Position numbers and translations under genes: made by a program
In this document: positions 46,873 through 56,051 of the stretch, one piece after another
How positions within the stretch are numbered: the stretch's first letter is position 1
Layout: the number at the start of each line of letters is the position of its first letter
Notes under the pieces: model-generated
Databases searched by the model: none
Told to the model about the DNA's origin: nothing
What the model saw: the letters and a program-made list of their open reading frames with translations, nothing else
Assembly: GCF_900115165.1 (NCBI RefSeq)
Contig: NZ_FOVP01000020.1
Location: forward strand, 1 to 64,000
Reading direction: 5' to 3'
Length of the DNA stretch: 64,000 nucleotides
Source of the DNA: Roseovarius lutimaris
Lineage (GTDB): Bacteria > Pseudomonadota > Alphaproteobacteria > Rhodobacterales > Rhodobacteraceae

Positions 46873-48099
46873 ATGGACCAGCCGGACCGCGAGGTCGAGC
46901 CACAGTTTTCACATCCCGTTCGCCAGATCGTGCTTATGCTGCTCGTTCTGGGGCTGACCGGGCTTGGCGCCTTTGTCGCCTTGCCGCGGGTTCTGCCTGT
47001 GTTTCAGGCAAATCCCTGGCTAAACGGGTTTATCGTTTTCGTCTTTCTGATCGGGGTTATCGCCTGTTTCTGGCAGGTATTTCAGCTGATCGGATCGGCG
47101 CGCTGGATTGAAGGTTTTGTCGCCCAGACACCGGGGCATGAGCTGACCACTCCGCCGCAATTGCTGGCGCCGCTGGCGACGATGCTGCGCTCGCGCGGCA
47201 AGCGGATGCAGATCGCCTCGACCTCGGCGCGCTCGATCCTGGATTCCGTGGCGCAACGTATCGATGAGGTGCGGGATATCACGCGCTATATCGTCAATAT
47301 GTTGATTTTCCTTGGGCTTTTGGGCACCTTCTATGGGCTGGCAACGACCGTTCCCGCCGTGGTGGATACCATCCGAAGCCTCGCGCCGCAAAATGGCGAA
47401 GGCGGGGTTGAGGTGTTCAACCGCCTGATGACTGGGCTTGAGGCCCAGTTGGGCGGCATGGGGGTGGCGTTTTCCTCGTCGCTTCTGGGGCTTGCGGGAT
47501 CGCTTGTGGTTGGCTTGCTGGAACTCTTCGCAGGCCACGGCCAGAACCGGTTTTACCGAGAGCTTGAGGAATGGATGTCGACCATCACGCGGGTCGGCTT
47601 TGCCAGCGGTGATGGCGAGGGCGGCAGCGAAACCGACGCCATGACCCATGTGCTTGACCATATGGCGGATCAGATGGACAGCTTGCAGGCGGTGATCACC
47701 CAATCGGATGTCAGCCGTGCCATGGTCGATCAAAAGCTGGGCGTGCTGGCGGATTCAATTGAACGGCTGACTCACCGGATGAGCGACAGCAACCCGGTGC
47801 AAAGCGCATTGATGCGGATGGCCGAGGGGCAGGAACGCCTGATCCAGACGCTGGAAAACCGCGAGAACGCTGGCCATGAGGGCCTTGATGCCGAAAGCCG
47901 GATGCGGCTGCGCTCGATCGACGTGCAAATGCTGCGGATTCTGGAAGAGATAAGCGCCGGACGGCAGGAAACCATGACCGAGTTGCGCACCGATCTCGCG
48001 GCCCTGACCCGCGTGCTTAATCAGGGGCGGGCCACGCCCGAGCGACGCAGCCGACCCTTTGGAAGCCTTGCCGACCCGGACAAGACCGGGGAGAGCTGA
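46873..48099 (+). CDS. ExbB/TolQ/MotA-like membrane protein
   Basis: The 408-residue protein has four predicted membrane helices, at about 18-38, 48-72, 138-160 and 196-220. Two of these form the MotA/TolQ/ExbB core (NMLIFLGLLGTFYGLATTV and AQLGGMGVAFSSSLLGLAGSL). A cytoplasmic helical tail of about 180 residues follows. It is longer than TolQ or ExbB and is neither motA nor tolQ, since the true tolQ lies at 2122. The next gene, two bases on, supplies a MotB-like partner. The role is unknown. A proton- or sodium-driven stator coupled to the cell wall is the natural inference. Confidence 0.82.
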   Translation: MDQPDREVEPQFSHPVRQIVLMLLVLGLTGLGAFVALPRVLPVFQANPWLNGFIVFVFLIGVIACFWQVFQLIGSARWIEGFVAQTPGHELTTPPQLLAPLATMLRSRGKRMQIASTSARSILDSVAQRIDEVRDITRYIVNMLIFLGLLGTFYGLATTVPAVVDTIRSLAPQNGEGGVEVFNRLMTGLEAQLGGMGVAFSSSLLGLAGSLVVGLLELFAGHGQNRFYRELEEWMSTITRVGFASGDGEGGSETDAMTHVLDHMADQMDSLQAVITQSDVSRAMVDQKLGVLADSIERLTHRMSDSNPVQSALMRMAEGQERLIQTLENRENAGHEGLDAESRMRLRSIDVQMLRILEEISAGRQETMTELRTDLAALTRVLNQGRATPERRSRPFGSLADPDKTGES

Positions 48100-48101
48100 G
48101 C

Positions 48102-50060
48102 ATGGGCCTGTCGCGGCGCACCGGAGCACGGTTTCAGGGCTCGATCTGGCCGGGATTTGTGGATGCAATGACCGGGCTTTTGCTGGTGCTGATGTTCGTT
48201 CTGACCATCTTCATGGTGGTGCAATTTGTCCTGCGCGAAGAGATCAGCGGTCAGGCCACCAAGCTTGATGCGCTCGGGGCCGAGGTGGCGGCGCTGTCGC
48301 GCGCCCTTGGGCTTGAGCGGGATCGCAGCACCGATTTGCAGGACCGGGTTGGCACGCTGACCGCGACCTTGGGCGAGGCGCGCGCGCGTCAGGAAGAGCA
48401 GGCGACGCTGATCGACACGCTACGCGCCCGGACGGCAGCACAGACAGCGGCCCTGGACGAGGCCGAAACCCGGATCGCCAGTTTTGAGGAACAGGTTGCC
48501 GGTCTCTTGTCAGAACGCGACCTCGCGCAGGGCCGGATTGCCGATCTGGAGGGTGAGCGCGACACGCTTTTATCCGAACAGGAGACCTTGCAACTGGCGC
48601 TGGCCGGCCTGCGCGACGAGGTTGATGCACAGGCTGAGGCCGCGCGCCTTGCCGCCGCGCGCCGCGAAGCACTTGAGGCCCTGGCAGAGGACCTGCGCCG
48701 CCAGAACGCCGCAACCGAGGCCACGCTTGGCACCGAGGTGGCCGCGCTGGAGGCCGAGTTGAGCGAGCAGGAACAGGCCCGCCTGGCCGAGGCCGCAGCC
48801 GCAGAGGCCTTGCGCAAGCGGCTGACGGGGGCACAGGCCGAGCTGACCTCGATGACATTGGCACTTGAGGAACAGCGCAAGCGCGCCGAGGAAACGCTGA
48901 CCCTGCTGGCCGCCGCAGAGGATGCGCGTGCGGATATCGACAATCAGTTGGTCGCCGCGCTTTTGGCGCAAGACGAGGTGGCCACACAGCTTGAGGGCAG
49001 CGAGGCCACGCTTGCCGCGAAAGACGCCGAGATCGCCGGTTTGAAAACCGCCTTGGCCGAGGCCCGAAGCGGGCAGGCCGAGGTCAACGATACGCTCGGG
49101 GCGACGCAGGATGACCTTGGCCGCGCCGAGGCGAGGGTGGCCGAGCTTGAACAGGCTCTGGCCCGCGCCCTGGTCGAGGCCGAGGCGGCCAAAGGCGAGG
49201 CGATGGATGCCGATGAGGTGCGCCAACAGTTGACGGCGGCATTGGCGGCCAAGCTTGCGGCGCAAAATCAGGCCGAGCAACAGATGAGCACCGCAGAGGA
49301 GCGCGCCACCCTATTGGCAGAGGCGCGCCGACGTCTGGCGGATCAACAGGAACTGGCCAGTGAGGCGCAAAAACAACAGGCCCTGCTCAATCAACAGGTT
49401 GCCGCCCTGCGCCAGCAACTTTCGGGGATTCAGGCGTTGCTGGATGATGCCAAGGTGCGCGAGGCGGCAAATGAGGTACAGCTTCAGTCGCTTGGCAATG
49501 AGTTGAATACAGCCCTAGCGCGGGTGGCATCCGAGGAACGCCGCCGCCGGTTGCTGGAAGAAGAAAAGCGCCGCCTTGCCGAGGCAGAAAAAGAGAACCT
49601 TGAAAAATACCGCTCCGAGTTTTTCGGACGGTTGCGTGATCTGCTGGGGCAGCAAGAGGGCGTGCGTATTGTTGGCGACCGCTTCGTGTTCTCCTCTGAG
49701 GTTCTGTTCGCGCCGGGCGAGGCGCGGTTGTCGTCCGCCGGGGAGGGAGAGATCGCCAAGGTGGCGGGCATCCTGCGCAATGTGACCAATGAAATTCCAG
49801 AGGGCATCGACTGGGTGCTACAGGTCGATGGGCATACGGATAATGTGCCGCTGATCGGCGGGGCGCAATTCGCCGACAACTGGGAGCTAAGCCAGGCGCG
49901 CGCCCTGTCGGTGGTGCGCTATCTGGTCGGAGCGCTCGAATTCCCGGCGGACCGTCTGTCGGCAAACGGGTTTGGCGAATATCAGCCGATCAACCCTGCA
50001 AACACGCCAGAGGCCCGCGCCCAGAACCGTCGGATCGAACTCAAGCTGACCGGGAAATAG
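48102..50060 (+). CDS. Peptidoglycan-binding OmpA/MotB-like protein with very long coiled coil
   Basis: The 652-residue protein has one N-terminal membrane helix (about 17-43, PGFVDAMTGLLLVLMFVL). Asp21 sits where MotB/ExbD-type proteins carry the proton-binding residue. Residues about 45-510 are an almost unbroken Ala/Glu/Gln/Leu coiled coil. The last 130 residues form an OmpA-like peptidoglycan-binding domain (VLQVDGHTDNVPLIGGAQF, then NWELSQARALSVVRYL, AQNRRIELKL). It lies two bases after the ExbB-like gene. A coil of this length could reach about 60-70 nm if fully extended, so it is more likely folded back. Confidence 0.85.
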   Translation: MGLSRRTGARFQGSIWPGFVDAMTGLLLVLMFVLTIFMVVQFVLREEISGQATKLDALGAEVAALSRALGLERDRSTDLQDRVGTLTATLGEARARQEEQATLIDTLRARTAAQTAALDEAETRIASFEEQVAGLLSERDLAQGRIADLEGERDTLLSEQETLQLALAGLRDEVDAQAEAARLAAARREALEALAEDLRRQNAATEATLGTEVAALEAELSEQEQARLAEAAAAEALRKRLTGAQAELTSMTLALEEQRKRAEETLTLLAAAEDARADIDNQLVAALLAQDEVATQLEGSEATLAAKDAEIAGLKTALAEARSGQAEVNDTLGATQDDLGRAEARVAELEQALARALVEAEAAKGEAMDADEVRQQLTAALAAKLAAQNQAEQQMSTAEERATLLAEARRRLADQQELASEAQKQQALLNQQVAALRQQLSGIQALLDDAKVREAANEVQLQSLGNELNTALARVASEERRRRLLEEEKRRLAEAEKENLEKYRSEFFGRLRDLLGQQEGVRIVGDRFVFSSEVLFAPGEARLSSAGEGEIAKVAGILRNVTNEIPEGIDWVLQVDGHTDNVPLIGGAQFADNWELSQARALSVVRYLVGALEFPADRLSANGFGEYQPINPANTPEARAQNRRIELKLTGK

Positions 50061-50071
50061 GCGGGCGGATG

Positions 50072-51049
50072 TCAGGGCGCGACGGTGATATCCGCATGGC
50101 GCAGCGCCAGAACCTCTTGCCCGCGTTGCAGGCGGACATAGCCGCGATAGGCCCCGGCGGGCCAGCCTGCGGGCGGGGCCTTGCGACCATAGGCGCGAAA
50201 AAGCTGGGCCTGGGGATCATCAAGCGTGATGTCATGGCGAAAGATTTCACCGTCCGGGCCCTGGGCCGTGAAGATCAGGCGATCACCGGGCTCTGCGTAA
50301 AACGCATGACCATAAAGCACCAGCGGTTGATCGGGCTTGGCCGTTGACGCGCGCGCCGCGCCGGATTTAACGGCGCCAAAGCCGGGGACAGCGGTGGAAA
50401 ACCCGGCCGTGAACAGCCCCGCGCGATCATAGGCAAACGCGCTGTCCCAAAGGCCCGTACCGGTCGCGGCGCCGCAGGAATCGCGATCTTCGGGGTTGAA
50501 CGGGTCAACGATCTCGCCGTCCTTCAACACGCCGATATGGACGTGCGGCACATTGGTCAGTCCGCTTAGCCCGACCTGTCCAAGAACCGCGCCGCGATCC
50601 AGAGTGTCGCCTTGGCGAACTTGGACCGAACCGCGTTTCATGTGGCAATACAGGGTTTGCCAGCCGTCCCCGTGATCAAGCCGAACCGCGTTGCCGCATT
50701 CGCGGCCCTTGATCTTGTCGCGGGTTTCGGGGGTTACAGGTTGGTCGGCAACACCGTCGCGGGTGGCGGCCACGACGCCGGGGGCGGCGGCAAGAACATT
50801 CACGCCCGCCGCCATCGCGTCAAAGGACAACAGAACGATATCGGTGCCGCGGTGGTTTTCGCGGCTCTTGAGACCGCACATGAAATCGCGCTTGCCGGGG
50901 CCGGGATCGGCATCGACATAGTCTTCGATATAACAGGTTTTGCCGGGCTCACAGTCAATCGGAAGGCTGAGGCGTGGCGCATCGGCGGCGGCCACAGGGG
51001 CCGCCGCCAGTAGCAAGGCGATCAGTGCGAAATCCGCCCGCGCCATCAT
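50072..51049 (-). CDS. M23 family metallopeptidase (LytM domain)
   Basis: The 325-residue protein has a signal peptide (APVAAADA) and an M23 domain with ENHRGTDIVL (first histidine and aspartate) and VPHVHIGVL (HxH). The zinc ligands look complete, so peptidoglycan endopeptidase activity is plausible. A C-terminal beta-rich part (about 230-325) is of unknown function. It overlaps the clpA stop (ATGA) and is convergent with the OmpA-like gene at only 11 bases. Confidence 0.87.
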   Translation of the reverse strand: MMARADFALIALLLAAAPVAAADAPRLSLPIDCEPGKTCYIEDYVDADPGPGKRDFMCGLKSRENHRGTDIVLLSFDAMAAGVNVLAAAPGVVAATRDGVADQPVTPETRDKIKGRECGNAVRLDHGDGWQTLYCHMKRGSVQVRQGDTLDRGAVLGQVGLSGLTNVPHVHIGVLKDGEIVDPFNPEDRDSCGAATGTGLWDSAFAYDRAGLFTAGFSTAVPGFGAVKSGAARASTAKPDQPLVLYGHAFYAEPGDRLIFTAQGPDGEIFRHDITLDDPQAQLFRAYGRKAPPAGWPAGAYRGYVRLQRGQEVLALRHADITVAP

Positions 51050-53382
51050 TCAGCGGTGAGCAGCGGCGGCCTTTTCTTGCCCGAAAGACGCCGTGCCACC
51101 GGCCCTTCGACCGAGAGGTCGATCTTGCCATCCTTGACGCCAACCTTGACCACGCCACCCTTGGCAAGTTTGCCAAACAAAAGCTCTTCGGCCAGCGGTT
51201 TTTTGATGTGCTCCTGAATGACACGGCCAAGCGGGCGGGCGCCCATCTTGTCGTCATAGCCACGCTCCGCAAGCCATGCCGCCGCCGGTTCGGTCAGCTC
51301 GATGGTCACGTCGCGATCCATAAGCTGTGCCTCAAGCTGAAGCACGAACTTCTCGACCACCTTCAGGATCACCTCTTTGGGCAATGCGCCAAAGGAAATC
51401 ACCGCATCAAGACGGTTGCGGAATTCCGGCGTGAAGGTGCGCTCGATGGCGGCGGTATCCTCGCCCTCGCGACGATCACGGCCAAAGCCGACGGCGGATT
51501 TCGCAAGCTCCGAGGCGCCCGCGTTTGAGGTCATGATCAGAACCACGTTGCGGAAATCGACGGTGCGGCCATTGTGATCGGTCAGCGTGCCGTGATCCAT
51601 CACCTGCAACAGGATGTTGAACACGTCCGGGTGCGCCTTTTCGATCTCATCAAGCAGCAACACGCAATGCGGGTGCTGATCGACGCCATCGGTCAAAAGC
51701 CCGCCCTGGTCAAAGCCGACATAGCCCGGAGGCGCGCCGATCAGGCGAGAAACCGCATGTTTTTCCATGTATTCGGACATGTCAAACCGCAGCAGTTCCA
51801 CGCCAAGGGAATCTGCAAGCTGTTTGGCGACTTCGGTTTTGCCGACACCGGTGGGACCGGCAAAGAGATAGTTGCCGATCGGTTTTTCCGGCTCGCGCAG
51901 CCCCGCACGCGACAGTTTGATCGCCGAGGACAGCGCCTCGATGGCGGTATCCTGTCCGAACACCACACGCTTGAGCCCGGCCTCGAGATCCTTGAGAACC
52001 TCGGCGTCGTTCTTGCTGACGTTCTTGGGGGGGATGCGGGCGATTTTCGCGACCACGTCCTCGATCTCTTTCACGCCAATGCTTTTGCGCCGTTTCGAGG
52101 CGGCCACGAGATGTTGCGCGGCACCGGCTTCGTCAATCACGTCAATTGCCTTGTCGGGCAGTTTGCGGTCATTGATGTAGCGCGCCGAGAGATCCACCGC
52201 AGAGCGGATGGCGTCATTGGTGTATTTGACACTGTGGTGATCCTCGAAATAGGGCTTGAGGCCTTTGAGAATTTTCACCGCATCCTCGACTGTCGGCTCG
52301 GCCACGTCGATTTTCTGAAACCGGCGCGCAAGGGCGCGGTCTTTTTCAAAATGCTGGCGGAATTCCTTGAAGGTGGTCGATCCCATGCAGCGAAGCTTGC
52401 CGCCCTGCAACGCAGGCTTGAGCAGGTTCGAGGCATCCATTGCGCCGCCCGATGTGGCACCGGCGCCGATCACGGTGTGAATTTCGTCGATGAAAAGCAC
52501 CGCATCGGGGTGTTTTTCCAATTCGGTCACCACCGCCTTGAGCCGCTCTTCAAAATCGCCGCGATAGCGGGTGCCGGCCAGAAGCGCGCCCATATCGAGC
52601 GAAAAGATCGTGGTTTTCGAAAGCACTTCAGGGGTTTCACCCATGATGATCTTATGGGCGAGGCCCTCGGCGATGGCGGTTTTGCCTACACCCGGATCGC
52701 CCACAAGAAGCGGATTGTTCTTGCGGCGGCGGCACAGCACCTGAATGCAGCGCTCAACCTCTGAAGAGCGGCCGATCAGCGGGTCGATATCGCCCAAACG
52801 CGCCTTTTCATTCAGATCGACACAGTATTTCGCAAGCGCGGATTCTCCGGCCTCGACCGCGTCGGATTCGGTGTGATGCTTGGCGCCTTCGTCCTCAAGG
52901 TTGGTGGCACCGCTCAGTGGCCGGGATTCACCGTAAGCGGGGTCTTTGGCAACGCCGTGGGCGATAAAGTTCACCGCGTCATAGCGCGTCATATCCTGTT
53001 CCTGAAGGAAATAGGCGGCGTTGGATTCGCGTTCGGCAAAGATCGCGACCAGAACATTGGCCCCGGTCACCTCGGTTCGCCCCGAGGATTGCACATGGAT
53101 CGCGGCCCGTTGGATGACCCGCTGAAAGGCGGCGGTCGGCACCGCTTCTGATCCGTCGATATCGGTGACCAGATTGGCCAAGTCGTCGTCGATGAATTCG
53201 ACTAGGGTGGTGCGCAATTCTTCGGTGTCGACGCTACAGGCCTTCATGACCCGCGACGCATCCGGCTCATCCACAAGGGCGAGCAGCAGGTGTTCCAATG
53301 TGGCAAATTCATGCTGGCGTGCATTGGCCAGGGCCAAAGCGGCATGGATTGCTTGTTCCAGCGTGGTCGAGAATGAAGGCAC
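51046..53382 (-). CDS. clpA: ATP-dependent Clp protease ATP-binding subunit ClpA
   Basis: ClpA is the unfoldase that feeds substrates to ClpP. The 778 residues show the Clp N-domain repeats (1-140), AAA-1 with GDPGVGKTAIAEGLA (about 212) and AAA-2 with GPTGVGKTEVAKQLA (about 490), plus VLLLDEIEKAHPDVFN. The middle coiled-coil of ClpB is absent, so this is ClpA. It starts with GTG after AGAAGGAG. No clpS is seen. The 156 bases upstream show no clear promoter; they hold a run of T (A on the coding strand). Confidence 0.96.
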   Translation of the reverse strand: MPSFSTTLEQAIHAALALANARQHEFATLEHLLLALVDEPDASRVMKACSVDTEELRTTLVEFIDDDLANLVTDIDGSEAVPTAAFQRVIQRAAIHVQSSGRTEVTGANVLVAIFAERESNAAYFLQEQDMTRYDAVNFIAHGVAKDPAYGESRPLSGATNLEDEGAKHHTESDAVEAGESALAKYCVDLNEKARLGDIDPLIGRSSEVERCIQVLCRRRKNNPLLVGDPGVGKTAIAEGLAHKIIMGETPEVLSKTTIFSLDMGALLAGTRYRGDFEERLKAVVTELEKHPDAVLFIDEIHTVIGAGATSGGAMDASNLLKPALQGGKLRCMGSTTFKEFRQHFEKDRALARRFQKIDVAEPTVEDAVKILKGLKPYFEDHHSVKYTNDAIRSAVDLSARYINDRKLPDKAIDVIDEAGAAQHLVAASKRRKSIGVKEIEDVVAKIARIPPKNVSKNDAEVLKDLEAGLKRVVFGQDTAIEALSSAIKLSRAGLREPEKPIGNYLFAGPTGVGKTEVAKQLADSLGVELLRFDMSEYMEKHAVSRLIGAPPGYVGFDQGGLLTDGVDQHPHCVLLLDEIEKAHPDVFNILLQVMDHGTLTDHNGRTVDFRNVVLIMTSNAGASELAKSAVGFGRDRREGEDTAAIERTFTPEFRNRLDAVISFGALPKEVILKVVEKFVLQLEAQLMDRDVTIELTEPAAAWLAERGYDDKMGARPLGRVIQEHIKKPLAEELLFGKLAKGGVVKVGVKDGKIDLSVEGPVARRLSGKKRPPLLTAE

Positions 53383-53538
53383 GGTAAGTGCTCCTTCTGA
53401 TCTGGGTCAGGGCGGTATCACCCCAACCTTGGCCTCATAGTCTTAAAGTTTGGTCGATAGTGGCCATCCTTCAAGGCTTTTTTTTTAAATCCGGGTCACT
53501 TTTCGTAACATCGGCTGGTTATTTGATCACTATACCAA

Positions 53539-54306
53539 TCAAAAGCGGTCTTTTCGGGCCCGGATTTCGGCAAAGACGCGGGCAGGGTCCTGCCCGGTCA
53601 TGCCAAGATTGGCCTGAATGCCCGGATCGGTGGCGCGTAAAAAGGGGTTGGTGGCCAGTTCTTCGGCCAGGGTTGAGGGCACTGTCGGTTGGCCTGCGGC
53701 GCGCGCGGCGTCGATTGCCTTGGCCCTTGATATAAGCGCGGGATTGTCGGGATCAACGCTCAGGGCGAATTTTGCGTTGGCCTGGGTGTATTCATGCCCC
53801 GAGCAGACGGTGGTTTGCGGCGGCAGAGCGGCCAGCTTGCACAGGCTTTGATACATCTGCGGCATCGTGCCTTCGAACACCCGGCCACAGCCAAGCGCCA
53901 TAAGGCTGTCGGCGGTAAAGACCACGGCGCTGTCGGGGAAATGCACCGCGATATGGCCGACAGTATGCCCCGAGACGTCAATCACATGGCCGGTTTCGCC
54001 GCCGATGGTGATCGTGTCGCCTTCGCTCACCGCCATATCAAGCGGCGGCAGGCGATGTGCATCGGCGGCGGCGCCGATCACCTTGGCCGGGGCGGTGGCC
54101 AGTAATTCGTCAAGGCCCTGGGTGTGGTCGGCATGGTGATGGGTCAGGAGAACATGGTTCAGCCCCCAGCCGGTGTCGGCAAGCGCGGCAAGGATCGGGG
54201 CCGCCTCGGGGATATCGACGGCCATGGTGTCACCTGTCGCGGGGTCATGCGCGAGATAGGCATAATTATCGGACAGGCAGGGAATGGTCAGGATGTGCAA
54301 AGTCAT
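53539..54306 (-). CDS. gloB: Hydroxyacylglutathione hydrolase (glyoxalase II)
   Basis: GloB hydrolyses S-lactoylglutathione. From ATG 54306 (GGGAAAAGACC upstream) it is 255 residues. The binuclear metal motif LTHHHADHTQG and SGHTVGHIAVH, FTADSLMALGCGR and CSGHEYTQANAKF are family-typical, as are the glutathione-contact residues near the end. It is divergent from a methyltransferase across 63 bases. Confidence 0.96.
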   Translation of the reverse strand: MTLHILTIPCLSDNYAYLAHDPATGDTMAVDIPEAAPILAALADTGWGLNHVLLTHHHADHTQGLDELLATAPAKVIGAAADAHRLPPLDMAVSEGDTITIGGETGHVIDVSGHTVGHIAVHFPDSAVVFTADSLMALGCGRVFEGTMPQMYQSLCKLAALPPQTTVCSGHEYTQANAKFALSVDPDNPALISRAKAIDAARAAGQPTVPSTLAEELATNPFLRATDPGIQANLGMTGQDPARVFAEIRARKDRF

Positions 54307-54369
54307 GGTCTTTTCCCGAATGCCGGTTACTGTTAGTTTCGAGAGTGACCGATCTTTGCCGGGGCTGCA

Positions 54370-55110
54370 ATGCATCTGGACGTGCAGGACCTACGAAATT
54401 TTTATTACCGAAGCACCCTTGGGCGCGCGGTTCAAAAGGCTGTGCGTGCCGAAGTGGCCGAATTCTGGCCCGAGGCAAAGGGCCGGACGGTGGTCGGCTA
54501 TGGCTTTGCGGTGCCGTTCCTGCGTCCCTACCTTGCCGATGCCCGCCGCGTGGTCGGCTTGATGCCTGCCCCGCAGGGGGTGATCGGCTGGCCGCAGGGG
54601 ATGCCGAATATTTCGGTTTTATGTGAAGAGACCCTCTGGCCGATCGAAACCGGGCATGTCGACAAGCTTTTGGTCGTGCATGGGCTTGAGACCTCCGAAC
54701 AGCCGGGCGCGTTGCTGGAAGAATGCTGGCGCGTGCTGGGGCCGGGGGGATCGGCGTTGTTCATCGTGCCGAACCGCGCCGGGCTCTGGTCGCGCAGTGA
54801 CCGCACGCCCTTTGGATTTGGGCGGCCCTATTCCCAAAGCCAGCTTGAAACAGAGCTGAAGTCGCATAATTTCCTGCCCGAGCGGCACGCAACCGCGCTC
54901 TATCAGCCGCCTTCGGACAAACCGTTCTGGCGCAAGACCGCCGGCATGTGGGAGCGGATGGGCGCCAAGCTTTCGGTGGTGGCGGCGGGCGGTGTTTTGA
55001 TGGTCGAGGCCACGAAACGGGTGCAGGCCCCGAGCGGGCCGGGCCTGCGCGACAAGGTGCGCCAGCCTCTGGGGGTGCTGACGCCGCAGCCCGAGGCGAA
55101 GCCGGTGTGA
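54370..55110 (+). CDS. Class I SAM-dependent methyltransferase-like protein
   Basis: The 246-residue protein has a degenerate methyltransferase fold. The first strand/glycine segment is [15 protein letters not shown] in place of the usual DxGxGxG, yet [40 protein letters not shown] is typical of this superfamily, and [12 protein letters not shown] resembles the lid region. SAM binding may be weakened. The cellular role is unknown. Confidence 0.7.
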   Translation: MHLDVQDLRNFYYRSTLGRAVQKAVRAEVAEFWPEAKGRTVVGYGFAVPFLRPYLADARRVVGLMPAPQGVIGWPQGMPNISVLCEETLWPIETGHVDKLLVVHGLETSEQPGALLEECWRVLGPGGSALFIVPNRAGLWSRSDRTPFGFGRPYSQSQLETELKSHNFLPERHATALYQPPSDKPFWRKTAGMWERMGAKLSVVAAGGVLMVEATKRVQAPSGPGLRDKVRQPLGVLTPQPEAKPV

Positions 55111-55124
55111 GGGGGGGGGCGGCG

Positions 55125-55147
55125 GCGTGGGTTTCACCCACCCTAAG
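55125..55147. repeat. GTGGGTTTCACCCACCCTA element, single arm
   Basis: This copy starts 15 bases after the methyltransferase stop and ends in CCTAAG instead of CCTACG. Confidence 0.8.
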
Positions 55148-55311
55148 CGGATTGATGGGCCGGGCGGTCTTGCGGCGATTGTGGCTGATAGCGGTAACGC
55201 GGCCTGCGCGATTCAGCGACGTCAGGGAGTGGGGAATCGCAAAATGGTACGAAAAAGTGATCTTTTTACATGGTCAAAATGCGCGCAATAGGTCGCACCT
55301 TTGGTAAGTCT

Positions 55312-55386
55312 TTGAAAATATACGGTATTCGATGGTATACAATGATTTTCGCGCGGCTTGCTAGGTTGGCAAGGCACTGCTATACC
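55312..55386 (+). promoter_or_regulatory. Candidate tandem promoters of the atp operon
   Basis: TTGAAA (55312-55317) with TATACA (55336-55341) at 18 bases, and TTGCTA (55358-55363) with TATACC (55381-55386) at 17 bases, lie in the relatively AT-rich part of the 380-base gap before atpH. Both are partial sigma-70 matches. I see no gene in 55148-55490. Confidence 0.35.
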
Positions 55387-55490
55387 GCAGCCGAATTTCG
55401 GTGTTTCTTAAATATCATCGCACGCAAACGTCCCCGGAAGCGGCCAAGTTAGGCTTGTCAAACCGGGGCCAGACAATCGGAAGGGTGGAC

Positions 55491-56051
55491 GTGTCCGAAC
55501 CAGCTTCGATCTCCTCCGGCATCGCCGAGCGCTATGCCACGGCTATTTTCGGGATTTCGAAAGAGAGCAAATCTCTGGCGAAACTTGAAACCAATCTTAA
55601 CGATCTGGCGCAGGCGCTGGATGAGAGTGCCGATTTGAGCGCGTTGATCAACTCTCCGGTTGTGACACGTGACGAGCAGGGCGCCGTGATGGCCGCCATC
55701 GGAAAGAAAATGAAACTTGTCCCAGAGATGCAGAACGGGCTCGGGCTGATGGCTGAAAAGCGTCGCCTGTTTGTCCTGCCCCAGCTGGTGGCCCAGCTGC
55801 GCGCGATGATCGCCGAGGACAAGGGCGAAGTGAGTGCCGAAGTGACCAGCGCCAAGGCGCTGACCAAGGTACAAGCAGACAAACTGGCCAAGACGCTGAA
55901 AGCGCGTGTCGGCAAGGACGTCAAGATCAATGCGACCGTCGATGAAAGCCTCATTGGCGGTCTTGTCGTTAAAGTGGGCTCGAAGATGATCGACACGTCG
56001 ATCCGCTCCAAGCTTAATTCCCTTCAGAATTCAATGAAAGAGGTCGGATAA
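55491..56051 (+). CDS. atpH: F1F0 ATP synthase subunit delta
   Basis: I start it at GTG 55491, behind GGAAGGGTGGAC, giving 186 residues beginning SEPASISSGIAERYATAIF, the usual family opening. The delta subunit (OSCP-like) joins F1 to the stator b subunits. VEKRR-like EKRRLFVLPQLVAQLRAM and the C-terminal LIGGLVVKVGSKMIDTSIRSKL are typical. The open frame extends further upstream (55401), but that stretch is unconserved. atpA follows immediately. Confidence 0.95.
   Translation: MSEPASISSGIAERYATAIFGISKESKSLAKLETNLNDLAQALDESADLSALINSPVVTRDEQGAVMAAIGKKMKLVPEMQNGLGLMAEKRRLFVLPQLVAQLRAMIAEDKGEVSAEVTSAKALTKVQADKLAKTLKARVGKDVKINATVDESLIGGLVVKVGSKMIDTSIRSKLNSLQNSMKEVG

Noticed and set aside
46873..50060. 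Zorya-type anti-phage system (ZorA/ZorB)
   Set aside because: The MotA/MotB-like pair recalls ZorAB, but here the coiled coil is on the MotB-like side. No ZorC, ZorD or ZorE gene is adjacent; the neighbours are a cyclotransferase and an M23 peptidase.
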